Below, one piece after another: positions 9,144 through 20,170 of a DNA stretch of 64,000 bases (the first letter of the stretch is position 1; each line of letters opens with the position of its first letter). The stretch is from the NCBI GenBank assembly GCA_951640195.1, contig OX621170.1, positions 1,488,001 through 1,552,000 of the forward strand, given 5' to 3'. The notes under the pieces are model-generated. The model was not told the DNA's origin, did not search any database, and saw nothing but the letters and a program-made list of their open reading frames with translations. Source of the stretch: Porpolomopsis calyptriformis. Its lineage: Eukaryota > Basidiomycota > Agaricomycetes > Agaricales > Hygrophoraceae. A program made the translations under genes and the position numbers.

Positions 9144-11174
9144 ATGTCCGCACCAACAACCCCTCGCGGAAAAACCAGCTTCACACCAACAACGCCCACA
9201 TCCCCTGTAACGGGACGAGCCCCACTCATACAACCCTCACCGCATTATGGATCAACGCGAAGACATTCTCTCTACGGCATCGAAGACCGAATCATCATTG
9301 ACCCTGGCTCTCACGTATGGAAGGTCGGATTCAGTGGAGAAGGTAGACCAAGAGACGTGTTCTGCGCTAGCGAAAGGTTTGGTATAGCACTATGGGGCCT
9401 CATTCGCGCCCCAGATGCCGTCGAACGAGCGGAGGAGGATAAATCGTTGGAAATCACGCTGCAGAAATGTCTACGATATGTCTTTCACAAGTATACCTTT
9501 TATTCCTCTGCCCTGGACATCTTTTAACAAAGACTGGCAAGGTCACTTTTGGCGGACTCAAAATCGCGGAAAGTGATATTGTTGGAGCACCCGTTGCTTC
9601 CCGTATATATCAAGGAGATCATGGCACGGATACTGTTCGACAACCTCCAGGTAGTTATCACTTCATATTCGTAATCTAGGCGCTACAAACCACGCACAAA
9701 GGTACCTTCAATATCCTTTGCATCAACCCACCTCCTCTCCCTCTTCGCCGTAGGGAGGATAACGGGACTGGTTCTTGATTGTGGACATCTCGAGTCAACA
9801 GCACTACCAGCATGTCCTTCTTGTTTGCCCATCCGCATCTCACTAAACACGATTGACTCGCAGATTTTCGCTGCTCGGCCGCTTTATCCTCATCTCCGAA
9901 CAACACCACTCGCAGGCGCGAGACTGACATCCCATCTCCGTGCGCTTTTGTTGATGTTTGGGACATACCTTCCTCCTCCGACATCACTCAGTGCGGCAGC
10001 AAATATCCCCGCAGCCACTCGTTCCTTGCGTGTACCGCAAGAGATATTGTCGGACTCTGTCATAGAAGAAATTAAGATACGCTGCTGTTTCGTGGGGGAG
10101 GGATTGGAGTCTTATAATGATGCAAGGGATGAACCGATGGATCTGGATCTTCCACCATCAAGTGATACGCCGCAGTCTGAATCCGACTTTTCTCATTTTT
10201 CATCTGGCACTGCTGACGGTAATAGATCATCCGGTCAAAGATTTTCGGAAATTTCAACAGTGATGAGCGCTCGGGGACCCCTTGTCGATCACGCTAGAGT
10301 TGACAACAAGTTACGGGCTCTAGCTGCCCTGTACACCCGCCACTCAACCGCTACGCAACTCCAGATACGCGTGGTTCCGCCATCTTCACAACAAACAGGC
10401 ACAGGTCGAGGAACCTTGATCATCCCAGGCTGGATCCGAGAACGTGCTGCAGAAGTACTTTTTGAGGGTGGCGATGTTGATGAGAGCAGCGTTGCTGAAG
10501 TGATACTAGACGCTCTTCTTAAAGTACCTCGATCCTCTGCCTTGTTGTTCATTTTTCTAACGGTTGGGAATCATGTATACCAGGTTCCAATGGACCTTCG
10601 CAAAACACTCGTATCCTCCATTGTGGTCGTCGGCGGTTCGTCCATGTTGCCTGGTTTTATTCCACGTTTACACGCAGAACTACTCCAAGCCGTCATGCCT
10701 CCCTCCGCACCTTCCCGCCACCTCATCAGACCCGGCAAACCCCCACCACCCGCATATGATCGTTATGCCACCCTCCGGCCCCTTGTCCCATACTTCGCCA
10801 TCTTGAACAATCCTTCTCTAGGTCCCCCCACAGCCACTGTCAACGCAGGGAAAGCACCAGCGTTTTCCCCTGCAACCATGGCGTGGGTAGGAGGTTCCTT
10901 AGCGGGGTATGATCAACATGAAATTATTTATATGTTGCTGATTCTTCGGTTCTGGTCTAGCGCCTTAAAAACCGGTGGGGTCGAAGTATCTCGCGAAAAA
11001 TGGGATGAAGCGTGTTCACGTCACAATCCTGATGATAGTATGGATGACCCTGATGATGTCTCTGATCGACCAATGAGGAGCATCTTGCCTGATTGGACAA
11101 GAACGCCGTTGCCCGGCGGGGCACCACTGGCACATCTTCCTCGGCCATCTCCTCAGTCACAAGTAGAGGCGTAG
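9144..11174 (+). CDS. Actin-related protein, Arp10/Arp11-like (dynactin pointed end)
   Basis: Predicted join 9144-9490, 9542-9650, 9702-9809, 9864-10523, 10584-10906, 10961-11174; 586 aa. An actin-fold N-terminus (YGIEDRIIIDPGSHVWKVGF) is followed by VILLEHPLLPVYIKEIMARI and GRITGLVLDCGHLES, and the C-terminal half has SSIVVVGGSSMLPGFIPRL and ATMAWVGGSLAG, the actin phosphate-2/adenosine region. A stretch of over 100 residues rich in Ser, Asp and Pro interrupts the fold. This resembles fungal Arp10/Arp11, a subunit that caps the Arp1 filament of dynactin in the cytoplasm. The fourth intron (9810-9863) would use a GC-AG boundary. The start at 9144 was chosen over upstream non-ATG extensions. 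A further intron near 10220-10260 cannot be excluded. Other divergent actin-like proteins remain possible. Confidence 0.75.
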
Positions 11175-11396
11175 TTCAAGTTATTATGAATTTCCTTAAC
11201 ATCGGTTGTCGACGGAGGTCAACCCTATTTTCAATAATGCAACCAGTGTAAGTCCAGCGAGAGTAAACATGCAGCTAGCTCAACAATAAAACTATGTGGG
11301 TACGAACTGCTATTGATTAGGATTAGGGGCATGAGAAGGGAGCTGATAAATTTAGAAGACCATATGTAGTTGAAGCGAGAAACCTAAACGAGTAGT

Positions 11397-13767
11397 TCAT
11401 GATGGAGTGTCAAGCACACGAAGTATGAGTTTATCCATGAAACTGATACCAGAGATAGCATGTTCCCATTCCTTTTGTGATGTTATGAAGTGCATTTCGG
11501 TTGCACCGGAAACGCTCCCAGAAGACGTTGATTCGGATCGTGATCGACCATTGTCAGAAGACGCTGCACCAGTAGAGTGCATCACATGTGCGACGGTGAA
11601 AGACCGGGACAGTGGAACACCCTCCTGTCCGACAAACTTATCATAAAGCCGTTTCTTGAGGGCATCAAAGGTGATGGCGCGTGGGGCGCGCATTATGATG
11701 ATGGAATTGTTGTGCGCAGCTTTGATGGACAGAGTTCCAGTCGGAGACGCCGGGGGATCAGAAAAAGAGGGTGATTTTGGCGTTGGTTTTGGTGAACGTG
11801 ATGCATCGTCATAGAAGCTGGTTGGAGGAGAGGTTGATGTGGAAGAACCGGACGAAGGCCGGAAGAAGCTTGAAAGATGCGTAGAGTTGTTCGCCGAAGA
11901 AGCCGACGATAAGTGTCCCAGTGCTGTCTGCGGACGTTTCTCCAAAGACCTTGATGATGATCCTACATGAATTGCGGCAAATGCATCTGACAAATCGTGT
12001 AAGCTCGAGGGTACCCGAAACAGTGAAAGGAAGATAGTGAAGTACCGTAGAAGTCGTCCTCAATCGCATTTTCACCCTCTGAGCCAGAGTCGCTGTAAAA
12101 AGCGGAAGATTTACCTGGTCGGGAGCCACCTGATAACGATCGAGCGAGGGTGGTGGGTGAAGAAGATCGAGGAATAACGGCATCTGCAGAGCAGTCCGTT
12201 CTGAAGGTTGCAAAACTAGATATGGACGCGCGCGACTGATGTGATAGTTCCGAAACGGGGGTCAGCGGCAGGTTAAGACGATCAAGGTAGTCTGACACAG
12301 AGGTATTGGTTTGCCAAGATTCCCGGGTAGAGCGTCTGGCTGTAAGATAGTGTCAGGGATTGTCCTGATTGCCAATGATAAAGACGTACAAGCAAGGGTA
12401 GAGCATGGATCGATAGGGCTATCCGCTTCACGTTCGTCAGCTGTGTTCGTCTTCAGACTGAGAGGAGGTGCCATGAAAATCTTGCCGTTTCGGTTCACTT
12501 GACGATTTGGATTGCCTTTGGGTAATCTCCTCGCAGACGGTAAAATCCCTGCCGCGGAGAACTGCATGGATGAATCTGAGGCGACGAATTCACCATCCTC
12601 GGGGAGAGGTTGAAGAACAGAGGCCTGTCGATCTTGAGCGTAAGATTCAGAGACATCTGGTTTATGGCCAAAGGATATCGGGACGTCTTGAGGGACAATA
12701 ATCGGAGATTCGTGGTAGGAACTTTTCGAGTACACAGATGATGCACCGGAAGAAGAGTCGGATGATGCGCGGCGATAGCTTCGCGCACGGTGATCATCGT
12801 CCGAATGACTAGGAACCGACAAAGCTAAGGTTCCAGAGGATTGGTTGGGACGTCGACGGGGAGAGTGGGGAGAGTCAACTATCGTGGGAGGAAGCACTGG
12901 GATGGGCGGCAGATCTTCGCTTGGGGTGAAGTATTGGGAAAAAACACTGCTTGAGATTGACAGACGAGGACTCCGGGCGATTTCGCGCTTTTGTTTGCGC
13001 GCAAGATCTTCGTCTCTGCGCCAAAAGCCGAAGAAGTCGGTTATAAGCCGCTCCTGCCTGAGCTCTTTGAGGAGGGCAGGTGCGTCAGGATCAAAAAGAG
13101 TTCTGATGAGGGCATTTAGTTCCGTATTCCGTTGATTAATTGTGGCTGGGCTAGCGCGAAACAGAGTGCCTTTCTTTGTTAGTTTAGGCAAGTAAGCGTG
13201 AATGTTTAGGGCGACGGAATCTGGGTGTGGCCCTGGTGGTAAGGAGTCAAAAGAGGCAGCTTGCTCATGAATGTATATCCCGTTCTTCTTCAAGCCTTTT
13301 CCGGCGACCAGTCGTTGTTTCTTTGACCTAGCCATGCGGCGATATTCTGTTTCTAGAGTTTCTTGGAAAATCAAACAATCCTCCCAGCGTCTCCACACTT
13401 CGTACTCGATATTCGATGAAATTGAATCATCATCAAGGACTATAGGACTTATACGCATCCCATAGCTGAAACTTCCGCCTAGATTTACACAGTGAGCAGG
13501 CATCATGCGGTAAGTCTTTCGGACATACCTTGCTTTGTGGGTGGCAGCATTTCCACCGAGAAACGGGGAGGGGGGGCGCGATACACGGCCCGTTTGTAGT
13601 TCTGTGAATATTGATCGTGTCAAGGAGCAGACAGCGAGCAAAGTAGAACGGACGTCAGGAGAGACTGGCCCATCGGCGACCCCAGCACCCTTCGAGACAA
13701 GATAAGCTGAGGGTTAGCTGAACGAGAACTGAAAGCAACTCACAGTGAGATCCCCATCTGTCATCAT
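11397..13767 (-). CDS. PX and PB1 domain protein
   Basis: Predicted complement join 11397-11986, 12046-12339, 12390-13471, 13529-13689, 13744-13767; 716 aa. Exon 1 is only 24 nt (MMTDGDLT). The PX domain follows near residue 60: FSYGMRISP, YEVWRRWEDCLIFQETL, then LPKLTKKGTLFRAS; PX domains bind phosphoinositides on endosomal or plasma membranes. A long Ser/Pro-rich linker follows. The C-terminal about 110 residues (IKAAHNNSIIIMRAPRAITFDALKKRLYDKF through ISFMDKLILRVLD) read as a PB1 domain, a heterodimerisation module. The arrangement recalls Bem1/Scd2 scaffolds, but no SH3 domain is visible, so a polarity or NADPH-oxidase role is only a guess. It converges on the Arp10-like gene. Confidence 0.8.
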
Positions 13768-14184
13768 CTTGTCCGATCTGACGGATGACGTTCAGATGTT
13801 GGCCAGAAGAGGTACGAAGTGAGGGTGAGGGCAGGAAGGCAAAAGGGGTTCGTATGGATCACCACGTTGACTATGCCAAAGTTAGAGGTGGAGTATCTGG
13901 AAAGAGTCCATCAGCACCCTGGTCCTCCCTGGTCCTCCAAAACCTGGGAAGTAAGCTCACCGAGAGTGTCGTCGTGGGTGACAAAAGCTGAGACGTGGCC
14001 TTTTTGTTTGCGACAGACCTTTATTGTCAATTCGTTCCGCATGATTCAGTCCCGATAAAACCAAATGGGTTAATCACATGTTGTAAGCTATCAAATACGA
14101 TCGCTACAGGCCATCCGCTGTTCTCACAGCTGAAATCAAGACCAATGCTCCCCGTCATTCATGACTGGTCTAAACTACCTGGAC
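13768..14184. other. Intergenic between two minus-strand genes
   Basis: Holds the promoter side of the PX gene and the 3' flank of the membrane-protein gene. No further gene or repeat is seen. Confidence 0.5.
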
Positions 14185-15704
14185 TCAGTCAGGCGTGATT
14201 GATAATACTCTTCTAACAGCCTCGTCTTCTTTCGCCTTCGCATGCAGCCTTCCCTCCCTCAACCTCTCTAGTCCACTCCTGATGCTCTTCAGATGCACCT
14301 CTACAGGAATCCGCCCAGCGCTCGTGTCTGGCGCAGCAACTCTTTCCCTCAAGTCCTCCATATCTTCACTCATCGCCTGGAGCGTCTGAAGCGCGGTCAC
14401 AACATGCACTAACGCCTGCTGCCGATAGCTTCCCAGATTCTTCAGCAAGACCAAATGTTTGTCGAACCCTCGCAGTTCTTGCCTGTTCCCACCTAATATC
14501 GTCCACAAATCGGAGAGAAGCTCCGACTTGGCGGACGAGATCGACGAATCTTCACGAGAGACGAGGTCGTGCAGCGCCGAGAGATGTTCTTCCAGTCTAT
14601 CAAGATCAGCCACCGAGGCTTCCGCTTCGAGAATGAGACGTTCCATCGAAGTGGACAGAACATACATCGCATCGGTGAATGTTCGTAAGATAATCTCATC
14701 GGTGGGGGGAGGAGTGTACCAGGGAAGAAGAACTTTCAAAGAATAAGGTGGTGGCGTCTTCGAAATTGCCGACTCAATCGAGTGCAACGCGAAGTCATTT
14801 ACCGCCATGATTCTTACAAACTATTTCAGGACATTGACCTCCGATAATAAATTCGTCCACTCACTTGTCTACCGCACCTCTCACCTTCGAGTCAAGCTTC
14901 TGCAGCCCTCGCCCTGTCTTCTTAGCATCACTCACGAACTCAAGCAACTCCTTCGCGAGCATATCGCGACTTGTCAGATCGCTAATTCGCACAAGTGTAA
15001 CCAAATCTGCCGTTGCCATCTCCGCTTTCTTGATCTCCAACGACAACCCGGAGCCACCAATAGAGTGGTCTAGGAGTTGCTCGAACGTCGCACTCTGAAC
15101 GTCTACAAGCTTGGGGTAGTCTGCCCACTTGGGGGTTTGATTGTTATCCAAAAATTTGTAGCTGCACATCGCAAAGCGTGACATCCCAGGGATAAGGCAC
15201 AACGGAGCGAACTCTTTACGTAGAGTGTACGAAATGCGTCCGATGATCCACGCGAGTATCCATAAAAACAAGAGGACGGAGAGAGGCCATCGGAGGAGGA
15301 GAATGGCTCGATGAATCACATCTTTGACATATTTGATCGTGAACAAGACACCCGCTGACAAGTCATTTGCGAGTCCACTGGCAATAACTTGGGACGTTGA
15401 CGGCTTCGGAGGGGAGGTCACTGGTACGATAAATTGCTTCCGAGGAAGGGCGGCAATGTAGATTGCTCGACCTGTTTTCCGTTTGCGCAAAGTAGAGGGC
15501 GGTGAGCGGGATTCTGACCGCGGAGGAGTATTCTGTCGCATCAGGGATTTATAGTTAGATATGTCCTCCCACAGCTCGTCATCATCCACCTCGATCTGTG
15601 ATTATGAGAAACGTCAGAAAATCCAGGATCCATTGTCGTCGGAACCAGCATACGTGAGCTTCGCTATGGACGGTGTCGATTGGGTCCTCGTTTGTGTGTT
15701 TCAT
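14185..15704 (-). CDS. Unrecognised membrane protein, 469 aa
   Basis: Predicted complement join 14185-14812, 14865-15595, 15654-15704. Exon 1 encodes MKHTNEDPIDTVHSEAH. The two larger open segments are one gene because the 52-nt intron 14813-14864 has a GTGAGT donor and restores phase. A basic, Ser/Pro-rich N-terminal region precedes one long or two short membrane segments (AILLLRWPLSVLLFLWILAW). The C-terminal half is helical and charged, with heptad-like stretches (MERLILEAEASVADLDRLEE), and ends VRRVLSITPD. I do not recognise the family; topology suggests an ER or nuclear-envelope protein with a large soluble domain. The promoter is interrupted 93 bp upstream of the ATG by a LINE of the same orientation. 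Confidence 0.75.
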
Positions 15705-15784
15705 ACCGAGAACGAATGCAGCGTTTAAAGAAAATGTGCTGAAGGTGAGGATCTGTAGTCACGTGGGGATCGTGTCCAACGATC

Positions 15785-15797
15785 ACGTGATACATAC
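15785..15797. repeat. LINE target-site duplication, left copy
   Basis: ACGTGATACATAC, identical to 22144-22156. It borders the poly(A) end of the LINE. Confidence 0.95.
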
Positions 15798-15823
15798 TTT
15801 TTTTTTTTTTTTTTTTTTTTTTT
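15798..15823 (-). repeat. LINE poly(A) tail
   Basis: 26 consecutive T on plus, that is A26 at the 3' end of the element, directly abutting the target duplication as expected for target-primed reverse transcription. Confidence 0.95.
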
Positions 15824-16075
15824 GTATTCAGCATTTATATACCGCAACAAGCAAACAAATGTGCTAAGACGCGGTGGTTAACTCTATAATACTTGTAGCT
15901 AACCCTGCTGCTTTGGTTGTGGGCATGTGGGGGGTTAGGCCCCAGGGCTTTGGGTGACACAGTGAGTTTCGTGAGTTTTGGGTTACGTCGGGGGGTGTCT
16001 TGTTGTGCATGATTGGCACTGTTTTCGGTATTTAAGAGAATATGGGATCCTAGCGCCGTGTTCCTAACCATTGAC

Positions 16076-19000
16076 CTAGTCTTCTTGGGTCAGGTTTCCT
16101 TCATTGTCGTCCAGTTGAACCGTAACTATGGGCTCCTCATCGAAGGTGGGGGGTTTAGGTTTAGCGTATGGTTTGCCTGATTTGGTGAATGCTCTGGATT
16201 TGAGTACGAATGTGATGAGGGCATCTACGCCTTTGATTGTCCCCACAATCTCGGGCAGTGAGATGTTTCTTGATGCTTTCCGTAGTAGGTCGCGGTGGTC
16301 ATCGTATTGAGGGCAGTCACGTATAATGTGTTCTCGTGTTTGTAGAGGTTCCCCGCAGGGGCATTTGGTGTCCTCTGTCGGTACAAATCTTGAGTAGTAT
16401 TCTCCTGTGTATCCATGGCCTGTGTGGCATTGCGTAACACATCCAAAGAGTTCCCTCTTTTGTTGTAGCTGTACAAGTCGTTTGGATGGTTTGGTTGTTG
16501 GTTCAAAGCGGTTGGCTGGGGCAAAGCAGCCAGTTCGTGGGGTTGATTTCCATAGGCGGATCCAGTCCTTTTGTAGTCTCTCCTTGGCGTGTCTACGTGC
16601 ATTTGAGTATGTGCCGGTTGTTGGCAGGGCACTCTCTAAGTTGGCACCCTCCTTGGCAAGTTGGTTGGCCTTCTCGTTGCCAGTAATATTGCTATGGCTT
16701 GGGGTCCATTTGAGTGATACGGAGTGAGTTGGGTTGGTGTCGAGGAAGTGTGTTATGTCTTGGTAGAAGGTGTATGCTGTTAATTGGCTGGGGCTAGGTG
16801 TGGGGTTGAGGATGGATTGGATGGCAGATGAGTTGTCGGCATAGAAGTGGAGGTTTGTGATGATTGGGTCGGTGGCCGCTATTCTGATCGCCATTTTTGC
16901 GCCTAGCATGAGCGCGCTCAGTTCAGCATCGTAGACTTCTGCATTGGATCCTAGTCCTATGCTTCGGGTGCATATCTCTTGTCCTTTGTGGTAGATGGCT
17001 ACTCCTGCGCCCACACGTCTGACTTGGTGTACAAGTCTTAGCGATCCATCTGTGTATACAACTAGGTTTGATGGGTGTCTGGCTAGTTTGTCGGTCTGCT
17101 GAATATGTTCTCTTGTTGCGGCTCTCTTGCCTTTCGCCAGGTTTTCTCCTGAGACCTGTAGGTGTTGGCCAAAGTCTGACTGTAGGTGGCGCCACGGGGG
17201 AAGTAGGAATGGGAAGAGTCGTTCGTTGTTGCTGCTCGTAAGGTGTGCAACTTGTTGTAGTTGGGGGGGTTTTTTCTTTGGGTGATGGGCGTGGTTCCAC
17301 TGTATTGGTGGTGGGGCTGAGGGGGGGACTCCTGCGCGCCACGAGTTGTCGAGGCGCTGTATGACCGGGTTGTTTGTACTGAGCTTGTTAAAGCGGATTG
17401 CGGTTCTTCTTTTTTCCAGGTCGAGGGTGAGGTGGATTGGTGGGATTGATGCCTCTATTTCCAGTGCTTGGATTGGGGAGGTTCGGAAGGCTGCGCAGAT
17501 GAGGCGGAGTGCTCGGTGCTGTATGCGTGCCAGTTCCTTTATGTGACACTTCTTGCCTGTCCACCAGGTAGCACTGGCATAGGTCATTACTGGGATGACG
17601 CATGATTTGTAGAGTTGTCGGAGGTGTGTTGGTGACAGGCCTCGTACCGTGTTTGCCAGCATGGTCAGGCCGTTCACAGAGGTTTCTGCTCGGGAGGCTA
17701 GGTTTTTGACATGGTGGTTGAAGAGGAGTTTTCGGTCGAAGTATACGCCAAGCCATTTTACTGTTGCAGCTGGTGTTATGGTGGAGTATGAGTTGTCATA
17801 TTCTTGTAGTCGAATTGATGGGGATCCGTCCTTGGGGCGTCTTGTGTAGTGCATTAGTTCGCGTTTCGCAAGGTCGGGTGCTAGGCCTGCCCTGCGCAGC
17901 CAGATGTCTGTTTTGCGGTATGCTGCGGTGAGGATGGTGATGTTTGTATCTAGCGAGTTTGATGAGACGAATAGTTTTCCATCGTCGACGTAGATGAATA
18001 GTGTGACTGGGGTGGGGTTGTCTGGTAGGGGGAGGGTGTTGTTTTCTGGGAGAGCTTGTTCTTCGAATATTTCCAGAAGTTCTGCGCTATAGAAGGAGGC
18101 TAGAATGGGTGAGACGGGTGATCCTTGTGGGATTCCATTTTCGACATTTTTCATCTCGCCTCTTATTCCATCCAGGCATACGGCAGCTTCCCGGTCCGTG
18201 AGGAAGGATGCTACCCATTTGACAATTTGGAGTGGGACGTGTTTTCGTCGTAGTTCATGGAGTAGTCGGTCGTGGTTAACGAAGTCGAAGTATCCCTTGA
18301 TGTCAAACGTTAGGGCTGTTGTGACCTTTCCATTGGCCCAGGCCGTTTGGATATCATTTGTGAAAGAGAGGGTGGCATCTGATGTGGAATAATTTGAGCG
18401 GCCGCCAAATTGGCTGCCTGGTACTAGGTTGTGTCGTCCGACTAGGTACGTGAGGCGGCGGGCTACGATTTTCTCTAGTATTTTCCCAAGGCATTCTAGT
18501 AGTTGGATGAGCCTGTAGGCTCTTGGGTTGGAGTAGTCGGGTCTTCTTGGTTTGGGTAAGACCACTGCGATCGCTCGGCGCCAGGCTTTGGGGTGGTAGC
18601 CTAACTGGAGGCACTTACGGAGTAGTGCTGTTATTAGGTCTTCCGCCCCTTGCCAGGCCCAGCGGATTATCTTGTAGTTCATTTGGCTCCAGCCTGGTGC
18701 CGTTTTCGTGCTAGTGTCTACGATTGCCTCGTGAATTTCTTCTCGGGTGATGTCGTAGAAGGGTATGTCGTTTGGGTCTTCCTGGGTGAGGTTGGGGGTA
18801 TAGGTGACGTCTAGGGGGGGGGGTGCTTGGAAGAGTTCGTTGCGTATCGCATCGCATTTGTCGGTATGTGTTGTTGCTGGCGGGAGGTTTGGGCCTCTTG
18901 ATATGGCTGGTGTGGGGTAGTTGCGGGTTCCTTTGGACCAGTTTCGGAGGCCCCATATATCTTTATTTGTGGCCTCTTCTGTTATTTGGTTGGCCCAACT

Positions 19001-20170
19001 TGCCTTGGCGTGTTTGCAGAGCCTTTTGAAGAAGTTTCGGGCTCGGGCTATTTCTGCTTGGATTACGTGGTTGCGTTGGCCCAGTATCTCTTCTAGGGTT
19101 CGTTCGTCCTCTTGCAGTTTGTTTAGGTTTCGGGTAGCTGCTGATAGTTCCTCGTTCCACCATGGTCGTGCTTTAGGGCTTGAGATTCTGGCTGGTACCG
19201 TGTTTTCTGTTGCCTCTTGCATAGCATCAGTAAGTAGCGTGGACGTGGCGTCTAGGTCTTGTGGGGTTAGCTGAAGGTTATCGTTGAGGAGTATGTTGAG
19301 GGCTTCTTGGCGGTTTGCTATAGCAGCATGGAAGGCTCGGGACCAGTCTTCTTCTTTTGCCTCTTTGAAGTTGTATCTTGTGCCCGCTACGTTTTCGATT
19401 ACGTTACGGCCTTGGTCGATTGTCCATTGGATCGCGCAGTGGTCTGAGCCAAAGGATAGGCTGGGGTTTACCGCCCAGTCTTTAATTACGTTGTGGTTGT
19501 GGGCTTGGGCATTTGCGAAGGTGAGGTCGATGGTGGAGCTTTTCCCTCTGGAGCCATGGGGGGTATAGGTGATCACGCCTTTTTGGTTGAGCAGGGTGAA
19601 GCCTTGTTCAGCAAGCCAGTTTACAGTGGCGTTGGTTTGGTCATTGTTGCGGGTTGTTCCTTCTGACCAGAGTGGGTGGTGTAGGTTCCAGTCGCCAGTG
19701 ATAATGGTCGGGGTATTTTGCGGGAGGTTCAGTCGTTGTACTTGATTGGCGCTGGACTCTGCACGCTTTCGTGGGTCGTTGTATATATTTATGATGGTTA
19801 CAGTGGGGTGGTTTGGTTGCGTTATGTCGAGGATTTGGGCGTCGAGGTCTTGCATTAGGTCTGATCTCAGGGTGACGTTGAAGTCGGGGCGCTTGCGGTA
19901 GTAGGCCATGACCCTGGGGGTCGTACCCTCATTTATGGTGGGTAGCGGTAGGATGGGTGACCAGGCTGGGTGGCCTATCGGGCCAATGATGGGGTCGCCT
20001 GTTGGTCCGGTCCCTATTCGTGCCCACCGGGGTTCTTGTAGTAGGATTAGGTCCGTGTCTCTTACTTTTTCATTTAGTATTGCATGAGTAGCCTCTGGTT
20101 GTCGATTGATATTGAGTTGAATGATGCGTATAGGGTTGGTGGTAGGTGTGCCGTTACCGTTTCTATTCAT
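16076..20170 (-). CDS. LINE ORF2: endonuclease, reverse transcriptase, RNase H
   Basis: 1364 codons with no internal stop. An APE-like endonuclease occupies about residues 1-245 (LLQEPRW, ITGDWNLHHPLW, GSDHCAIQW). Reverse transcriptase follows with FGGRSNYSTSDA, LTFDIKGYFDFVNHDRLL, NGIPQGSPVSPILASF and YVDD near residue 727. RNase H begins at VVYTDGSLR near 1040 and continues through EVYDAELSAL, FYADNSSA and KWTPSHSNITGNEKAN. A C-terminal zinc-binding motif CPCGEPLQTREHIIRDCP lies near 1272. The ATG overlaps the ORF1 stop in the 8-nt string ATGAATAG, suggesting termination-reinitiation. Confidence 0.96.
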   Translation of the reverse strand: MNRNGNGTPTTNPIRIIQLNINRQPEATHAILNEKVRDTDLILLQEPRWARIGTGPTGDPIIGPIGHPAWSPILPLPTINEGTTPRVMAYYRKRPDFNVTLRSDLMQDLDAQILDITQPNHPTVTIINIYNDPRKRAESSANQVQRLNLPQNTPTIITGDWNLHHPLWSEGTTRNNDQTNATVNWLAEQGFTLLNQKGVITYTPHGSRGKSSTIDLTFANAQAHNHNVIKDWAVNPSLSFGSDHCAIQWTIDQGRNVIENVAGTRYNFKEAKEEDWSRAFHAAIANRQEALNILLNDNLQLTPQDLDATSTLLTDAMQEATENTVPARISSPKARPWWNEELSAATRNLNKLQEDERTLEEILGQRNHVIQAEIARARNFFKRLCKHAKASWANQITEEATNKDIWGLRNWSKGTRNYPTPAISRGPNLPPATTHTDKCDAIRNELFQAPPPLDVTYTPNLTQEDPNDIPFYDITREEIHEAIVDTSTKTAPGWSQMNYKIIRWAWQGAEDLITALLRKCLQLGYHPKAWRRAIAVVLPKPRRPDYSNPRAYRLIQLLECLGKILEKIVARRLTYLVGRHNLVPGSQFGGRSNYSTSDATLSFTNDIQTAWANGKVTTALTFDIKGYFDFVNHDRLLHELRRKHVPLQIVKWVASFLTDREAAVCLDGIRGEMKNVENGIPQGSPVSPILASFYSAELLEIFEEQALPENNTLPLPDNPTPVTLFIYVDDGKLFVSSNSLDTNITILTAAYRKTDIWLRRAGLAPDLAKRELMHYTRRPKDGSPSIRLQEYDNSYSTITPAATVKWLGVYFDRKLLFNHHVKNLASRAETSVNGLTMLANTVRGLSPTHLRQLYKSCVIPVMTYASATWWTGKKCHIKELARIQHRALRLICAAFRTSPIQALEIEASIPPIHLTLDLEKRRTAIRFNKLSTNNPVIQRLDNSWRAGVPPSAPPPIQWNHAHHPKKKPPQLQQVAHLTSSNNERLFPFLLPPWRHLQSDFGQHLQVSGENLAKGKRAATREHIQQTDKLARHPSNLVVYTDGSLRLVHQVRRVGAGVAIYHKGQEICTRSIGLGSNAEVYDAELSALMLGAKMAIRIAATDPIITNLHFYADNSSAIQSILNPTPSPSQLTAYTFYQDITHFLDTNPTHSVSLKWTPSHSNITGNEKANQLAKEGANLESALPTTGTYSNARRHAKERLQKDWIRLWKSTPRTGCFAPANRFEPTTKPSKRLVQLQQKRELFGCVTQCHTGHGYTGEYYSRFVPTEDTKCPCGEPLQTREHIIRDCPQYDDHRDLLRKASRNISLPEIVGTIKGVDALITFVLKSRAFTKSGKPYAKPKPPTFDEEPIVTVQLDDNEGNLTQED

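Noticed and set aside
13472..13528. In-frame continuation KARYVRKTYRMMPAHCVNLGG in the PX gene
   Set aside because: A 57-nt intron with GTATGT donor lies here; removing it gives a direct KASFSYGMRISP junction that fits the PX domain better.
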